Source of the DNA: Devosia sp. Root413D1
Lineage (GTDB): Bacteria; Pseudomonadota; Alphaproteobacteria; Rhizobiales; Devosiaceae
DNA: 64,000 nucleotides
NCBI RefSeq assembly: GCF_001425235.1
Contig: NZ_LMEA01000012.1
Span: forward strand, 62,001 to 126,000
Direction: 5' to 3'
Positions 41,544-52,004 of the stretch are shown here, one piece after another. The notes below the pieces were generated by a model. The model made no database searches. It was not told where the DNA came from and saw only the letters and a list, made by a program, of their open reading frames with translations. A program made the translations under genes and the position numbers. Position 1 is the stretch's first letter, and the number at the start of each line of letters is the position of its first letter.

Positions 41544-41839
41544 GGGTTTCCTCCTCCTTTGGGCAGCCGGGGGGCGCTCTCTGGCGCAGTCGGCCGCAGC
41601 GGCAGACGCGGTCCCTACCGCAATCACCACTTGCTACTTTCTAAGCATCCCTTATTAAAGGAAGCAAGAGGCACGTACCTCAGCTCTGCAGAAACAGCTC
41701 AATCTGCGGATAGACGCTTGAGGACCGCCTGTTTTTCGGTACTCTGCCGCTGAGTGCCGGGTTTTCGACGATCGTGCCATTCAGCGCCTTTTGTACGGGT
41801 TGCAAAGCAATTGACTGACCAGATGCCCGGGGCGAGTTC
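41544..41839. other. Divergent intergenic region, no gene seen
   Basis: About 296 bp between the binding-protein gene and the ROK regulator gene. It should hold both promoters. Only a weak quasi-palindrome (CCTTATTAAAGG, 41650-41661) was noticed; no convincing gene, RNA or operator could be assigned. Confidence 0.5.
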
Positions 41840-43048
41840 GTGGCCGTAAAGATCGCTGATCCGCTGCTGATGCGGGAAATCAACAAGTACCATGTGCTGG
41901 AGACGATCCGGTGCCATGGCCAGATTTCGCGGGTCGAGATCTCCGAACGCACCCTGCTCAGCGGCACTACGGTATCGGCGATCACCGGCGCGCTGATCGA
42001 GGAGGGGCTGATCGAGGCCATCCACACCACGCCGACCAACGAGACCCTACGCGGCCGCCCACGGGTGCTGCTCGGGCTGGTGCGTGACGCGGCCTTTGTC
42101 ATCGGCGTGCGTATTTCCCAGGCGCTGACCACCGCAACCCTGATCGATTTCCGCGGTGAGACGGTCGCCTCGGTGCAACTGCCGGTGCGGCTGGCCCGCC
42201 AGCCCGCCGAGGTGATCGTCGACCTGATCGAGGACGCCATGGAGGAGTGCATCGGCAAGTCGGGGGTGGATCGCAGCCGTATCAAGGGCATCGGCATCGG
42301 CATCCCCGGTATCGTCGACCCCCGCTCCGGCCGCAGCTACGCCAGCTCGGTGTTCGGCGAGCGGGAAATCCCCATCGGGACGCTCTTGGGCGAGCGCACC
42401 GGCCTGCCGGTGAAACTCGAAAAGCCGGCAAACCTCCTCGCCTTGGCCGAGAGCTGGTTCGGCTACGCCCAGAGCGTCCGCAGCTTCGGCGTCATGGTGC
42501 TGGACCAGACGGCGAGCCTCGGGCTGTGGCTCGAGGACGACCTGCAGCGCGGCTCCAGCAAGCTGGGACCGGCCTTCGGCCACACCAAGGTCGGCAATGA
42601 GGGGATGCCGTGCGAATGCGGCCAGCGTGATTGCCTCAACGCCTATGTGGGCGATGTCGCCATGCGCCGGCTGGCGCGACAGGAGCTGGGCGAGGCGCTG
42701 GACGCCGCCGCCTCGTACGACCTGCTCGACCACCTCGCAGGGCTTGCCCAGGCGGGCGATGCAAGGGGGCAGCGCCTCATCGAGCGGCAGGCCGAAAAGC
42801 TCGGCATCGGGCTCTCCCACATCATCAACTTGGTCAACCCGGCCAAGATCATCGTCGCGGTGGAGTCGCAGCGCTATGGCGAAGCCATTGCGCCGATGGT
42901 GCGCGCCACGGCGCAGGCCAACAGCTTTCTCACTCACTTCAATTCCACCGAGCTGATCTTCCACACCCTGGATGACCAGCTCTGGGCCCGGGGAGCCGCA
43001 GCACTGATGCTGCGCGACATCTACAGCGCCCCGTGGAACGCAGCATAA
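41840..43048 (+). CDS. ROK-family transcriptional regulator
   Basis: 402 aa, GTG start. N-terminal winged helix: MREINKYHVLETIRCHGQISRVEISERTLLSGTTVSAITGALIEEGLI. The ROK domain follows, with IKGIGIGIPGIVDPRSG and the zinc motif GHTKVGNEGMPCECGQRDC. The sugar-kinase catalytic aspartate, usually in an ENDAN-type box, is replaced: the segment reads LEKPANLLALAE. So this is a regulator that senses sugar without kinase activity. It leads an operon with thuA-like and MalK-type genes and is divergent from the CUT1 importer, its probable target. Confidence 0.92.
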   Translation: MAVKIADPLLMREINKYHVLETIRCHGQISRVEISERTLLSGTTVSAITGALIEEGLIEAIHTTPTNETLRGRPRVLLGLVRDAAFVIGVRISQALTTATLIDFRGETVASVQLPVRLARQPAEVIVDLIEDAMEECIGKSGVDRSRIKGIGIGIPGIVDPRSGRSYASSVFGEREIPIGTLLGERTGLPVKLEKPANLLALAESWFGYAQSVRSFGVMVLDQTASLGLWLEDDLQRGSSKLGPAFGHTKVGNEGMPCECGQRDCLNAYVGDVAMRRLARQELGEALDAAASYDLLDHLAGLAQAGDARGQRLIERQAEKLGIGLSHIINLVNPAKIIVAVESQRYGEAIAPMVRATAQANSFLTHFNSTELIFHTLDDQLWARGAAALMLRDIYSAPWNAA

Positions 43049-43065
43049 CTGGAGGAAACATTTCG

Positions 43066-43710
43066 ATGAGCAAGTCAGCCCTGATCGTGTGGGGAGGCTG
43101 GGATGGCCATACGCCGGAGCAGAGCGCGCGCCTCGTCGGCGGCATGCTCGAGAGCCATGGCTTCGCGGTCACCCTCGAGAACACCACCGAGGCGTTTGCC
43201 GATGACGGCCTTAGCCAGTTCGACCTGATCGTGCCGGTCATCACGATGTCGCGGATCGAGCGCGAGGAACTGACGAACCTCCTCGCCGCGGTGCGCGGCG
43301 GCACCGGCCTTGCCGGGTTTCACGGGCTGATGTGCGACAGCTTCCGCAACGAGCCGGACTATCAGTTCATGACCGGCGGCCAGTGGGTGGCCCACCCCGG
43401 CAACATCATCGACTACACGATCAACGTCACGCGCGGCGATGACCCGATCATGGCCGGGATCGGCGATTTTCCCTACCGGTCGGAGCAGTACTACATGCAC
43501 TTCGACCCCAGCGTGGAGGTGCTTGCCACCACCACCTTCTCGGGTGAGCAGTTCGAGGAGATCGACGGAGTGGTGATGCCGGTGGTGTGGAAGCGCCGCT
43601 TTGGCAAGGGCCGGGTGTTCTATTCGTCGCTCGGCCATGTGGTGGGAGAATTCGAGGTGCCGCAGATGCGCACCATCTTCGAGCGCGGCGCCCTCTGGGC
43701 AGCGCGTTAG
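43066..43710 (+). CDS. ThuA-like protein
   Basis: 214 aa, with GGAGG before ATG 43066. ThuA/class-I glutamine amidotransferase-like fold: ALIVWGGWDGHTPEQSARLVGGMLESHGF at the start, DLIVPVITMSRIEREEL, GGTGLAGFHGLMCDSFRNEPDYQFMTGGQWVAHPGN and a C-terminal GKGRVFYSSLGHVVGEFE. ThuA takes part in trehalose and trehalulose-type disaccharide use in rhizobia; the reaction is related to keto-disaccharide processing. It lies between the ROK gene and the MalK-type ATPase on the same strand. Confidence 0.9.
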   Translation: MSKSALIVWGGWDGHTPEQSARLVGGMLESHGFAVTLENTTEAFADDGLSQFDLIVPVITMSRIEREELTNLLAAVRGGTGLAGFHGLMCDSFRNEPDYQFMTGGQWVAHPGNIIDYTINVTRGDDPIMAGIGDFPYRSEQYYMHFDPSVEVLATTTFSGEQFEEIDGVVMPVVWKRRFGKGRVFYSSLGHVVGEFEVPQMRTIFERGALWAAR

Positions 43711-43731
43711 CAGGCAAGCAGGGAGGGAACC

Positions 43732-44820
<1,089 letters not shown>

Positions 44821-44909
44821 CGCCTCGCGACCGACCTGACGGCGGTGTCAGGCTGGTCTAGACTGCGCATGCTGCGTCAGCATCGGGCGCGGTCCGCAAC
44901 GAGGTATCG

Positions 44910-45824
44910 ATGTCGCTCTCCTCTCTCGACGTCATGGGGCAACTGACCGCCATCAGGGCCTTCGATGCGGCGGCGAGGCTGGGAAGCTTCAAGCGGGCTG
45001 CAGCTGAACTCGGGGTCACCGAGGGCGCCGTCAGCCGGCTCATCCGCCAGCTCGAGCGGCGAGCCAAGGTGGAACTGTTCATTCGCGCCGGTCGCCGGAT
45101 CGGCCTCAGCGACGCCGGGCGGGCGTTTGCCGATGATGTCGGTCCGGCTTTCGAGCGGTTGCGCCAGGCTTCGGCGCGGCTCGGCCGGCAGCATGTCGAA
45201 CGACCGCTGGTCATCGCGGCGCCCGCCACCACGACGCTGCGCTGGCTCATCCCCCGCCAGGCTGGGCTCGAAGCGGCGCTCGGCGGCAGCATCAAGCTGG
45301 TCAGCTGGGATCGCCCGCCCGATATCTCCGACCCATCAGTGTCGCTCTGGCTGTCGGTCGGCGAGCACAGTGCGGGCAGCGACGCCAGCTATGTCGACAT
45401 CATGCCCGAGAGCTTTGCGCTGGTCGTCGCCGGCGAGCGTCTGACCCGGCAGCCGGATGCACGCGCGGCATTGGCGGGCTTGCCCAGGCTCGTATCGCGC
45501 ACCCGCCCGGCAATCTGGCAGGACTGGCTGCGCGAGGGTGGAACGGACGCGCCCTACACCGGGATGCACGAGTTCGAGCGGATGTACTTTACCCTGCAGG
45601 CAGCCGAGGCCGGGGTCGGCAGCACCATTGCGCCGCTGGAGATCATCGGCGAGGCGCTGGCGGACGGCCGTCTGGTTGCCCCGTTCGGGCGCATCTTGCG
45701 CAAAGGCAGCTACCATCTCGCCTTGCCGCCGCGGGACCGTCGGCATCCGGCGACCGCGGCGGCGGTGAAGTGGTTTCGCCGGCAGGGTCAGTCGGGCGCC
45801 GCGGGCTTGCCGGCATGCGCTTGA
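44910..45824 (+). CDS. LysR-family regulator (GcvA-like)
   Basis: 304 aa. HTH: LTAIRAFDAAARLGSFKRAAAELGVTEGAVSRLIRQLERR, then a GcvA-type effector domain (PLVIAAPATTTLRWLIPR, VSLWLSVGEH, FTLQAAEAGVGSTIAPLEIIGEALADGRLVAPFG). Start ATG with GAGG upstream. It lies between the MalK gene and the nucleoside hydrolase on the same strand; it may control the latter. No LysR box was identified. Confidence 0.92.
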   Translation: MSLSSLDVMGQLTAIRAFDAAARLGSFKRAAAELGVTEGAVSRLIRQLERRAKVELFIRAGRRIGLSDAGRAFADDVGPAFERLRQASARLGRQHVERPLVIAAPATTTLRWLIPRQAGLEAALGGSIKLVSWDRPPDISDPSVSLWLSVGEHSAGSDASYVDIMPESFALVVAGERLTRQPDARAALAGLPRLVSRTRPAIWQDWLREGGTDAPYTGMHEFERMYFTLQAAEAGVGSTIAPLEIIGEALADGRLVAPFGRILRKGSYHLALPPRDRRHPATAAAVKWFRRQGQSGAAGLPACA

Positions 45825-45940
45825 GTTTTTCGCCGTAACGAAGACGAAAAGTCGTTTGTCGCGGCACCGTTCGTCCCCTTCTCTCTCCGATCGAAGCGCG
45901 TCCCGCCTGGGACCATGCGTCAACCTGGAACGGAGCAGAA

Positions 45941-46885
45941 ATGGGCAGGCCGATTTTCATCGATACCGACACCGCGTCCGACGACGCCGTGGCCCTGATG
46001 CTGGCATTCAGATTCCGCGGTCCGGATGTCAAAGCGCTGGGCGTGGTGGCGGGCAATTGCCCGCTGGAACAGGCGACCATCAACGCGCTGTTCATCCGCG
46101 AACTCTGCGGCATGGACCTGCCGGTGCATCAGGGCGCCGACCGGCCATTGCAGCGGCCGCTCGAGACCGCGCAGTTCGTGCACGGCGAGGACGGCATGGG
46201 CGATGTCGGACTGGTGCCGACGCAGCTCGCCGACGCGCCATGGGCGCCGAGCCCGGGCCACGCCGGCGACGCGCTGATCGCGCTGGCTGAAAGCCATGAA
46301 GACGGGATCGAACTGATCACGCTTGGCCCACTCATTAACATCGCCATCGCGCTCGGCAAGGCGCCGTGGCTGGCGGGCCGGATCAGCCGCTGCTTCATCA
46401 TGGGCGGCGCCTCGGACTATTACGGCAACATCACCCCGGTTTCGGAGTACAATATCTGGGCCGACCCAGAAGCCGCCGAGGCGGTGTTCGCCTCGGGCAT
46501 GCCGATCACCATGATCGGCTGGGACATCTCGCGCAAATATGCGGTGATCGACGACCAGGAGGCGGCCAGCCTCCGGCAGATCGGCACGCCCACCGCCATT
46601 GTCGCGGTCGATTGCCAGGCTACCCTGCGGCGGTTCTGCCAGGAGGTCTCGCGGCTTGCCGGCTTTGACCTGCCCGACCCCATCGCGGTTGCGGTGGCCC
46701 TCGATGAGCAGGTGGTAGTCGAGAGCTTCGACGCCGCGGTCTTCGTCTCGACCGAGGACGGATTGACCCGCGGCCAGACCATCCTCGACGACCGCGCCAT
46801 GACCGACCGGCCGGCCAATGTGCGGGTCATCAGCAAGGCCGGCCGCGAGCGTTTCATGGCCGTGCTGCGCGAGGGGCTGGCCTGA
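45941..46885 (+). CDS. Inosine/uridine-preferring nucleoside hydrolase
   Basis: 314 aa. Ca2+-binding motif IDTDTASDDAVALML at residues ~7-20, with the family patterns GVVAGNCPLEQATINALFI, HGEDGMGD and LITLGPLINIAIAL, and EYNIWADPEAAEAVF with the C-terminal active-site His/Asp region. The enzyme splits ribonucleosides into base and ribose in the cytosol. GGAGC precedes the ATG. It is convergent with a CUT2 importer whose substrate could be a nucleoside or ribose-like compound, although the isomerase/dehydrogenase genes of that operon suggest another sugar. Confidence 0.93.
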   Translation: MGRPIFIDTDTASDDAVALMLAFRFRGPDVKALGVVAGNCPLEQATINALFIRELCGMDLPVHQGADRPLQRPLETAQFVHGEDGMGDVGLVPTQLADAPWAPSPGHAGDALIALAESHEDGIELITLGPLINIAIALGKAPWLAGRISRCFIMGGASDYYGNITPVSEYNIWADPEAAEAVFASGMPITMIGWDISRKYAVIDDQEAASLRQIGTPTAIVAVDCQATLRRFCQEVSRLAGFDLPDPIAVAVALDEQVVVESFDAAVFVSTEDGLTRGQTILDDRAMTDRPANVRVISKAGRERFMAVLREGLA

Positions 46886-46913
46886 GCGGAGAGGCTTCGG
46901 TCTGCCGGTGTGA

Positions 46914-46941
46914 AAGCACCGCTCCAACAGGAGCGGTGCTT
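46914..46941. terminator. Bidirectional terminator between convergent genes
   Basis: AAGCACCGCTCC (46914-46925) and GGAGCGGTGCTT (46930-46941) form a perfect 12-bp stem with loop AACA between the nucleoside hydrolase and the CUT2 permease stop codons. The end reads CTT on one side and CTT on the other strand, a good two-way terminator shape. Confidence 0.75.
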
Positions 46942-46947
46942 GAGAGG

Positions 46948-48003
46948 TTACCGATAGCGGACCTGGTTCCAGCGGTGCCCGAGCAGCGACAGGATGATGA
47001 TCAGCCCGTAGAAGAACTGCACATAGAAGCCGGAGAGACCCGCTCCCACGACGCCCGACTGAATGAAGGACACCGTGAAGCTGCCGATGGCGCTGCCGAT
47101 GATCGTGCCGATGCCGCCCCATGGCGCCGTGCCGCCGACGAATACCGAGGCGAGCGCTGGAAGCAGATAGCCATCACCGGAGGTCGGCCACCAGGTGTAG
47201 TTGATCATCACGGCGGCAACACCCGCGAGCGCTGCGCCAAGGCCGACGAAGGCGAAGGTCTTGAGCCGCACCAGCTTGATGTTGATGCCCATCTGCTGCG
47301 CCGCGTCGGGATTGTCGCCGACCATGTGCACATGCACGCCGAAGCGGTGCCGGTTGTAGATGAACGAGCAGATCGCCACGAACAACATGGCCCAGAGCAC
47401 CTGCACCGGAATGCCGAAGAACTGGCCGCCGAAAATCTGGAAGGTCAGGGTCTTGGGCAGGCCCACCAGGGCGATCGACTTGCCCTCGGTGTTGATCTGG
47501 ATCAGCCCGCGCAGCATGAAGTTCATGCCCAGTGTGGCAATGAGCGACGAGAGGTTGGCATAGACCACGAGCCAGCCGACGCAGAGCCCGAGGACGAGGC
47601 CGGTCAGCACCGCTGCGATGATGCCGAGAAACGGATCGTACCCCGCCTGCACCACCAGCGCGAAGACCCACCCGGCCATGCCGATGGTCGCCGGAAAGGA
47701 GAGGTCGATTTCGCCCACGGTCACCACGTAGACCAGCGGCACCACGACGAAGAGCACGACCGGCAGGCCGATGAGCACGGCGCGATACATGTTCCACTGC
47801 GAGAACACTTCCGGGTTGCCCACGAAGAAGCAGGCCAGCATCACCACCAGCACGACGAACGAACCGACGGCCGGGCGATGGTCGCGAAGGAAGCGGCGAA
47901 GTCTGGAGCGGTCGGCGTGCTTGCCTTCGGCAACGCGGCGGACGGTATCCGCGTCGAGGGCTTTGGCCGGCGACTGACCGTCACGATTGGCTGTATCGGT
48001 CAT
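46948..48003 (-). CDS. CUT2 ABC importer, RbsC-type permease
   Basis: 351 aa with about ten membrane segments after a 45-residue cytosolic tail. Family features: VYVVTVGEIDLSFPATIGMAGW, NLSSLIATLGMNFMLRGLIQ, VHMVGDNPDAAQQMGINIK, LLPALASVFVGGTAPWGGIG. GGAGGG lies before the ATG, and the ATG overlaps the ATPase stop. Last gene of the LacI-controlled operon that begins at the Gfo/Idh gene. Confidence 0.95.
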   Translation of the reverse strand: MTDTANRDGQSPAKALDADTVRRVAEGKHADRSRLRRFLRDHRPAVGSFVVLVVMLACFFVGNPEVFSQWNMYRAVLIGLPVVLFVVVPLVYVVTVGEIDLSFPATIGMAGWVFALVVQAGYDPFLGIIAAVLTGLVLGLCVGWLVVYANLSSLIATLGMNFMLRGLIQINTEGKSIALVGLPKTLTFQIFGGQFFGIPVQVLWAMLFVAICSFIYNRHRFGVHVHMVGDNPDAAQQMGINIKLVRLKTFAFVGLGAALAGVAAVMINYTWWPTSGDGYLLPALASVFVGGTAPWGGIGTIIGSAIGSFTVSFIQSGVVGAGLSGFYVQFFYGLIIILSLLGHRWNQVRYR

Positions 48004-48782
48004 ACTGTCCCTCCTGTGGACTGAACGCCGGCGCCGCCGGGATGGGCGAGTTCTTCCATGAAACGGACCAGGGCTTCCGCCGAGCCGAGTTCAGCTTTGG
48101 TGGCCTGCAGCGCCACGCGCCCCCGATCGAGCACGACAAAGCGATCGGAGATATCGAACACGTGGTGGATGTTGTGGCCGATGAACAGGATCGAGCGTCC
48201 TGCCGCTCGCGCCTGCCGGACGAAATGGAAAACCTTGGCCGTCTCGGTGAGTGAGAGCGCCGTCGTCGGCTCGTCGAGGATGATCAGGTCGCTTTGGTTG
48301 TACATCGCCCGGGCGATGGCGACGCCCTGGCGCTCGCCGCCGGACAGCTGCCCAACAATGGAACTGGGGCCGAAGACCTTGGAGGTGAAGCCGATCTCGC
48401 GCATCAGCCGTTCGGCCTCTTCGCGCTGCTTGCGGACTTTCAGAAAGCCAAGCGGGCCCACCAGTTCGCGGCCCATGAAGATGTTCCAGATAATGGTCTG
48501 CTGCACAGCCAGCGCTCGGTCCTGGAACACCGTCTCGATGCCCGCCTCGCGCGAGCGTCCCGCGTTCCAGTTCGAAACCGGCTCGCCGCGGACCAGAATC
48601 TCGCCGGTTGTCGGCCGAACCGCACCGGCGAGAATCTTGATGAGTGTGGACTTACCGGCGCCATTGTCGCCGACGAGGCCAACCACCTCGCCCTGGTCGA
48701 CATGAAGGTCGACGCCGCCAAGGGCGTAAACCTGCCCATAGGACTTCTTGATGTCCTTGAGCTCGATAATACGATTTTGCAC
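48000..48782 (-). CDS. CUT2 ABC importer, single-domain ATPase
   Basis: 260 aa, GTG start with GAGGG upstream. Walker A VGDNGAGKST, signature LSGGERQGVAIARA, Walker B DLIILDEPTTALS, H-loop ILFIGHNIHHVFDI. Like the other CUT2 ATPase in this window it has one nucleotide-binding domain. Overlaps the permease gene by four bases. Confidence 0.95.
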   Translation of the reverse strand: MQNRIIELKDIKKSYGQVYALGGVDLHVDQGEVVGLVGDNGAGKSTLIKILAGAVRPTTGEILVRGEPVSNWNAGRSREAGIETVFQDRALAVQQTIIWNIFMGRELVGPLGFLKVRKQREEAERLMREIGFTSKVFGPSSIVGQLSGGERQGVAIARAMYNQSDLIILDEPTTALSLTETAKVFHFVRQARAAGRSILFIGHNIHHVFDISDRFVVLDRGRVALQATKAELGSAEALVRFMEELAHPGGAGVQSTGGTV

Positions 48783-48809
48783 GATGCCCTCGCTGCAAGT
48801 GGATAGGCC

Positions 48810-48833
48810 GGGGCCCGGCTGGAGCCGGACCCC
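48810..48833 (-). other. Intercistronic hairpin after the binding-protein gene
   Basis: GGGGCCCGGCT (48810-48820) and AGCCGGACCCC (48823-48833) form an 11-bp stem with one mismatch between the binding-protein stop and the ATPase start. Same position as in the other importer operons. Confidence 0.55.
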
Positions 48834-48848
48834 TGCCGCCGGAAACTC

Positions 48849-49850
48849 TTAGCGAAGACCTTCCTTGGCCAAGTCCGCAACCGCTCCGTAATTCTCGGGC
48901 GTAACGAAGCCGGCGCCGGTATCGACGTTGATCGCGCCGAGGCCGTAGACGACCTGCTGGCAGAGCGACAGGATCGGCATGTAGCCCTGCAGGAACGGCT
49001 GCTGATCGGAGGTCAGCTGGACCCAGCCATCCTTGAATGCCTCGACGATCTGCGGGCTGGTGTCGAAGCCGATGTTGATGATGTCGCCGGCGTTCTTGCC
49101 GGCCGCCTGCATATAGGTCGCGGCATTGCCGAGGGGCTGGCCGCCCGGATAGGCGATCAGCTTGACGTCCGGATTGGCGGTAATGGCGGCGGTGATCACC
49201 GGAATACCGGTGTTCGGGTCGGTGCCGAGTTCCTGCGGCGACTGCAGCTTGACCACTTTGAGGCCGGCGGCCTCGAAGGCCTCGAGCGTTCCCAGTTCGC
49301 GTTCGGCGCGCTCGATCTGCGACCAGTCGCTCATGACGATGGCAACATCGCCGGCCTTGAGGCCGAAGCGGCGGATGGCTTCCTCGCCCAGGGCCTTGCC
49401 CTGCGGCTTCTGCTGCGCGCCGACATAGCCGCCGCCGAACTTGGCGGTGACCTCGTCGACCGGCACGTTCTGGTACATCATCTTGATGCCTGCGGCCGAG
49501 GCCTCCTCGGCAAGCGGCATGATCGCGGCATTGCCGGGGTGACCCATCATGGCAATGCCGTTCGGAGCAGCGCCGATGGCCTCACGCAGCTGCTGGATCA
49601 TCTTTTCAGAGCTCCAGCCCGAGAACACATAGTCGACCTGAGCGCCCGTATCCTTGGCTGCCTGGACGGCGCCGTTGTAGACGATCGAGGCAAAGGCATC
49701 TCCCTCGGCGCCACCCGCGAAGAACCGGATCTTGACGTCGCTGCACCAGTTGTCGCGCAGCGTTTCGGCCATGGCGACGCTGGTCAGGCTGGCGATGGTG
49801 ACAGTTGCAAAGGCAGCAGCCGTCAGTGCCTTCAGAGCAATCCTAGTCAT
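48849..49850 (-). CDS. CUT2 ABC importer, substrate-binding protein
   Basis: 333 aa from ATG 49850, with GGAGG eight bases upstream. Signal ends SVAMAE. RbsB-type fold: KIRFFAGGAEGDAFASIVYNGAVQAAKDTGAQVDYVFSGWSSEKMIQQLREAIGAAPNGIAMMGHPGN, GDVAIVMSDWSQIERAEREL, IINIGFDTSPQIVEAFKDGWVQLTSDQQPFLQGYMPI. These are typical of sugar receptors of the CUT2 class; an aromatic-poor pocket cannot be mapped further by eye. Fourth element in the operon with the Gfo/Idh and isomerase genes. Confidence 0.95.
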   Translation of the reverse strand: MTRIALKALTAAAFATVTIASLTSVAMAETLRDNWCSDVKIRFFAGGAEGDAFASIVYNGAVQAAKDTGAQVDYVFSGWSSEKMIQQLREAIGAAPNGIAMMGHPGNAAIMPLAEEASAAGIKMMYQNVPVDEVTAKFGGGYVGAQQKPQGKALGEEAIRRFGLKAGDVAIVMSDWSQIERAERELGTLEAFEAAGLKVVKLQSPQELGTDPNTGIPVITAAITANPDVKLIAYPGGQPLGNAATYMQAAGKNAGDIINIGFDTSPQIVEAFKDGWVQLTSDQQPFLQGYMPILSLCQQVVYGLGAINVDTGAGFVTPENYGAVADLAKEGLR

Positions 49851-49914
49851 AGTCACGTCCTCCCTTTCGTGCTTTGCACGGGTTGCGTGCCGGCTCCCCC
49901 GCCGGCACCAGTCA

Positions 49915-50856
49915 TCAGCTGGCGCGTCGAAGCGAGGGGTCTCCGCCCTCGTAGTTCGCCGCCAGATTCACGAAGTCTCCGCCGCGAGCCTGCTTGAGAT
50001 ATTCGAGCGCCCGGACCTGGCCGGTCATTTCGAGTGCGTTGCGATAGACCGGGTCGTGCCAGCCCTCGATGTCGATGGAGCCAGACCAGCCGGCGAGACG
50101 CAGTTCGGAGATGATGTCGGTCCAGTTGCTGTCGCCGAAGCCCGGCGTGCGCATGAACACGAACTTCTGCTTGCCGAAGATGCCGTGCTCTTTGATCACG
50201 TCCCAGCGGACGGTCGCGTCCTTGCCGTGAACATGGAAGAACTTGTGCGCCCACTTGCGGATCTGCGGCAGCGGATCGATCAGGTAGACCAGCTGGTGGC
50301 AGGGCTCCCATTCGAGCCCGATATTGTCGTCCGGTGTCTCGTTGAAGATCAGCTCCCAGGCGTCGGGATTGTGGGCGATGTTCCAGTCGCCGGTCTGCCA
50401 GTTGCCATCCATGGCGCAGTTCTCGAAGGCGATCCTGACGCCCTTGTCGGCAGCGCGTTTCGCCAGTTCCGACCAGACCTTCTTGTATTGCGGCAGGCTG
50501 TCGGTCAGCGGTTTGCCCCTGATACGGCCGGTAAAGCCGGCAACCGTGGTGGCGCCGAAGTGATGGGCGTTGTCGATACAGGCCTTCCAGCCCTCCAGCG
50601 TCTGGCGGTCCATCTCCTGGTCTTCCAGCGGATTGCCGAACATGCCGAGGGTGGAGATGGTGATGTCGCGGTTGCCGATAGCATCGAGGCAGCGCTTGCC
50701 GAGCTCGGCGAGGTCCTGTCCGTTGGTGGTCTGCCAGAAGAACGGCTCGAAGCTCTCGAAGCCGAGGTCGGCGATCTCGGCGATGCGCGGCGCGGCGGTG
50801 CCGGCGGTCGCGCTGACCATGGTGCCGATGCGAATGGTTTTGGTGGGATTGGTCAT
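49915..50856 (-). CDS. Sugar phosphate isomerase/epimerase-type TIM-barrel protein
   Basis: 313 aa. Xylose-isomerase-like barrel: IRIGTMVSATAGTAAPRIAEIADLGFESFEPFF, ISTLGMFGNPLEDQE, VRIAFENCAMDGNW, IGLEWEPCHQLVYLIDPLPQIRKW, FFHVHGKDA, WSGSIDIEGWHDPVY. The glutamates and histidines of the metal site (AFENCA, EWEPCH, HVHGKD, DIEGWH) are visible. Such enzymes work with Gfo/Idh/MocA dehydrogenases in inositol and keto-sugar catabolism. It overlaps the dehydrogenase stop by four bases. Confidence 0.92.
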   Translation of the reverse strand: MTNPTKTIRIGTMVSATAGTAAPRIAEIADLGFESFEPFFWQTTNGQDLAELGKRCLDAIGNRDITISTLGMFGNPLEDQEMDRQTLEGWKACIDNAHHFGATTVAGFTGRIRGKPLTDSLPQYKKVWSELAKRAADKGVRIAFENCAMDGNWQTGDWNIAHNPDAWELIFNETPDDNIGLEWEPCHQLVYLIDPLPQIRKWAHKFFHVHGKDATVRWDVIKEHGIFGKQKFVFMRTPGFGDSNWTDIISELRLAGWSGSIDIEGWHDPVYRNALEMTGQVRALEYLKQARGGDFVNLAANYEGGDPSLRRAS

Positions 50857-51893
50857 CTAGGGGTCTCGATAATAATACGCTGGCGGGTTTTGGCGCTCTC
50901 GATGGCGGCGAACACCATGGCGAGGCTGTTGACGTTGTCGCTGCCGACAGTTTCCGGCGGCGTGCCGGTGTCGATGGCGCGGAGGAAATCGGCAATGACG
51001 CTGGCATGGCCGTGGGTCTGGCTGTCCTCGGCCGGCTCCGGCACGGCGAGCTCCGCCAGTGGCCGGTGAAAGCCGTCCTCGCCTGCCACGACATGCGCCT
51101 CGAACCGGTCGGCGCCATCCCAGAGCAGCGTGCCGCGGGTGCCGATGATCCGCCACCGGCTTTCCCAGCTGGTGTTGGCGCCTTCGGCGGCCCACGACCC
51201 ACGGTAGGTGAAGGTCGCGTCCCCCTCGAGTTCGAAGATGGCGTTGGCGGCGGCGCCGTGCTGGTACCACGAGCCGCGCGGGTTGCTTTCGAGGCAATAA
51301 ACGGCCAGGGCATCCCGGCCCGCCATGAAGCGGGCGGCGTCAAAGGTGTGGATGGCCATGTCGAGCAGCAGCACGTTCTGCATGGCATCGCGGAAGCCGC
51401 CGAAATGCGCGCCGATGAAGAAATCCGCGTGCAGCGCCGTCAGCTCGCCGAGGGCGCCGCTGTCGATCAACCGGCGGATGCGCCGCACGCCGGCAATGTA
51501 GCGACGGTTCTGCACCACCGCGTGGATTCGGCCGGCCTTGGCGGCGCGGGCGACGAGGTCGCGGGCGTCGTCGAGGCTGGCGGCCATCGGCTTTTCCGAC
51601 AGCACGTGGCAGCCATGCGCGAGCGCCGTGGCGACCACGTCATGCCGGGCGCCGGGGATCACCACGTCGAACAGCAGGTCCGGCCGGGTACCGTTGAGCA
51701 GAGCCTGGAGATCGCTTTCGACCGCCGCCTTGCCGAGGCCGAACTCCGCCGCGAGGCGATGCGCCGCGTCGGGGTTGATGTCGTTGAGGCCGACAATGGT
51801 GATGCGGTCTCGGAGCGCCGGCGTTTCGGCGATGGCCTTGAGCCAGCCTTTCGACATAGCTCCGCACCCGGCCAGAACGGCGCGAAATGACAC
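50853..51893 (-). CDS. Gfo/Idh/MocA-family oxidoreductase
   Basis: 346 aa, GTG start with a GGGGAGGGG site. Rossmann start VLAGCGAMSKGWLKAIAET, then VVIPGARHDVVATALAHGCHVLSEKPMAASLDDA, where EKP holds the catalytic lysine, and a C-terminal beta-sheet domain (HADFFIGAHFGGFRDAMQNVLLLDMAIHTFDAARFMAG). The family oxidises or reduces sugars and inositols with NAD(P). First gene of the operon and divergent from a LacI regulator with two clear operators in between. Confidence 0.93.
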   Translation of the reverse strand: MSFRAVLAGCGAMSKGWLKAIAETPALRDRITIVGLNDINPDAAHRLAAEFGLGKAAVESDLQALLNGTRPDLLFDVVIPGARHDVVATALAHGCHVLSEKPMAASLDDARDLVARAAKAGRIHAVVQNRRYIAGVRRIRRLIDSGALGELTALHADFFIGAHFGGFRDAMQNVLLLDMAIHTFDAARFMAGRDALAVYCLESNPRGSWYQHGAAANAIFELEGDATFTYRGSWAAEGANTSWESRWRIIGTRGTLLWDGADRFEAHVVAGEDGFHRPLAELAVPEPAEDSQTHGHASVIADFLRAIDTGTPPETVGSDNVNSLAMVFAAIESAKTRQRIIIETPR

Positions 51894-51951
51894 GTGATTG
51901 CCCCTCCCCAGGGAATCCGCCGACGCCTTGTCTCGGCGTGCGCGGCGGCTT

Positions 51952-51967
51952 CGTAAACGTTTACGAC
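51952..51967. promoter_or_regulatory. LacI-type operator 1
   Basis: TCGTAAACGTTTACGA is a perfect 16-bp palindrome with a central CG, the standard LacI/GalR-family operator shape. It lies ~58 bp upstream of the Gfo/Idh gene start and is the nearer site to that gene. Confidence 0.85.
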
Positions 51968-52004
51968 GCTATATTCGCCGGCATTTCTGTGTCAAGAGAA
52001 TTGC

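Noticed and set aside
41650-41661. CCTTATTAAAGG as a ROK operator
   Set aside because: Arms are only four bases long and there is no second copy; too weak to support.
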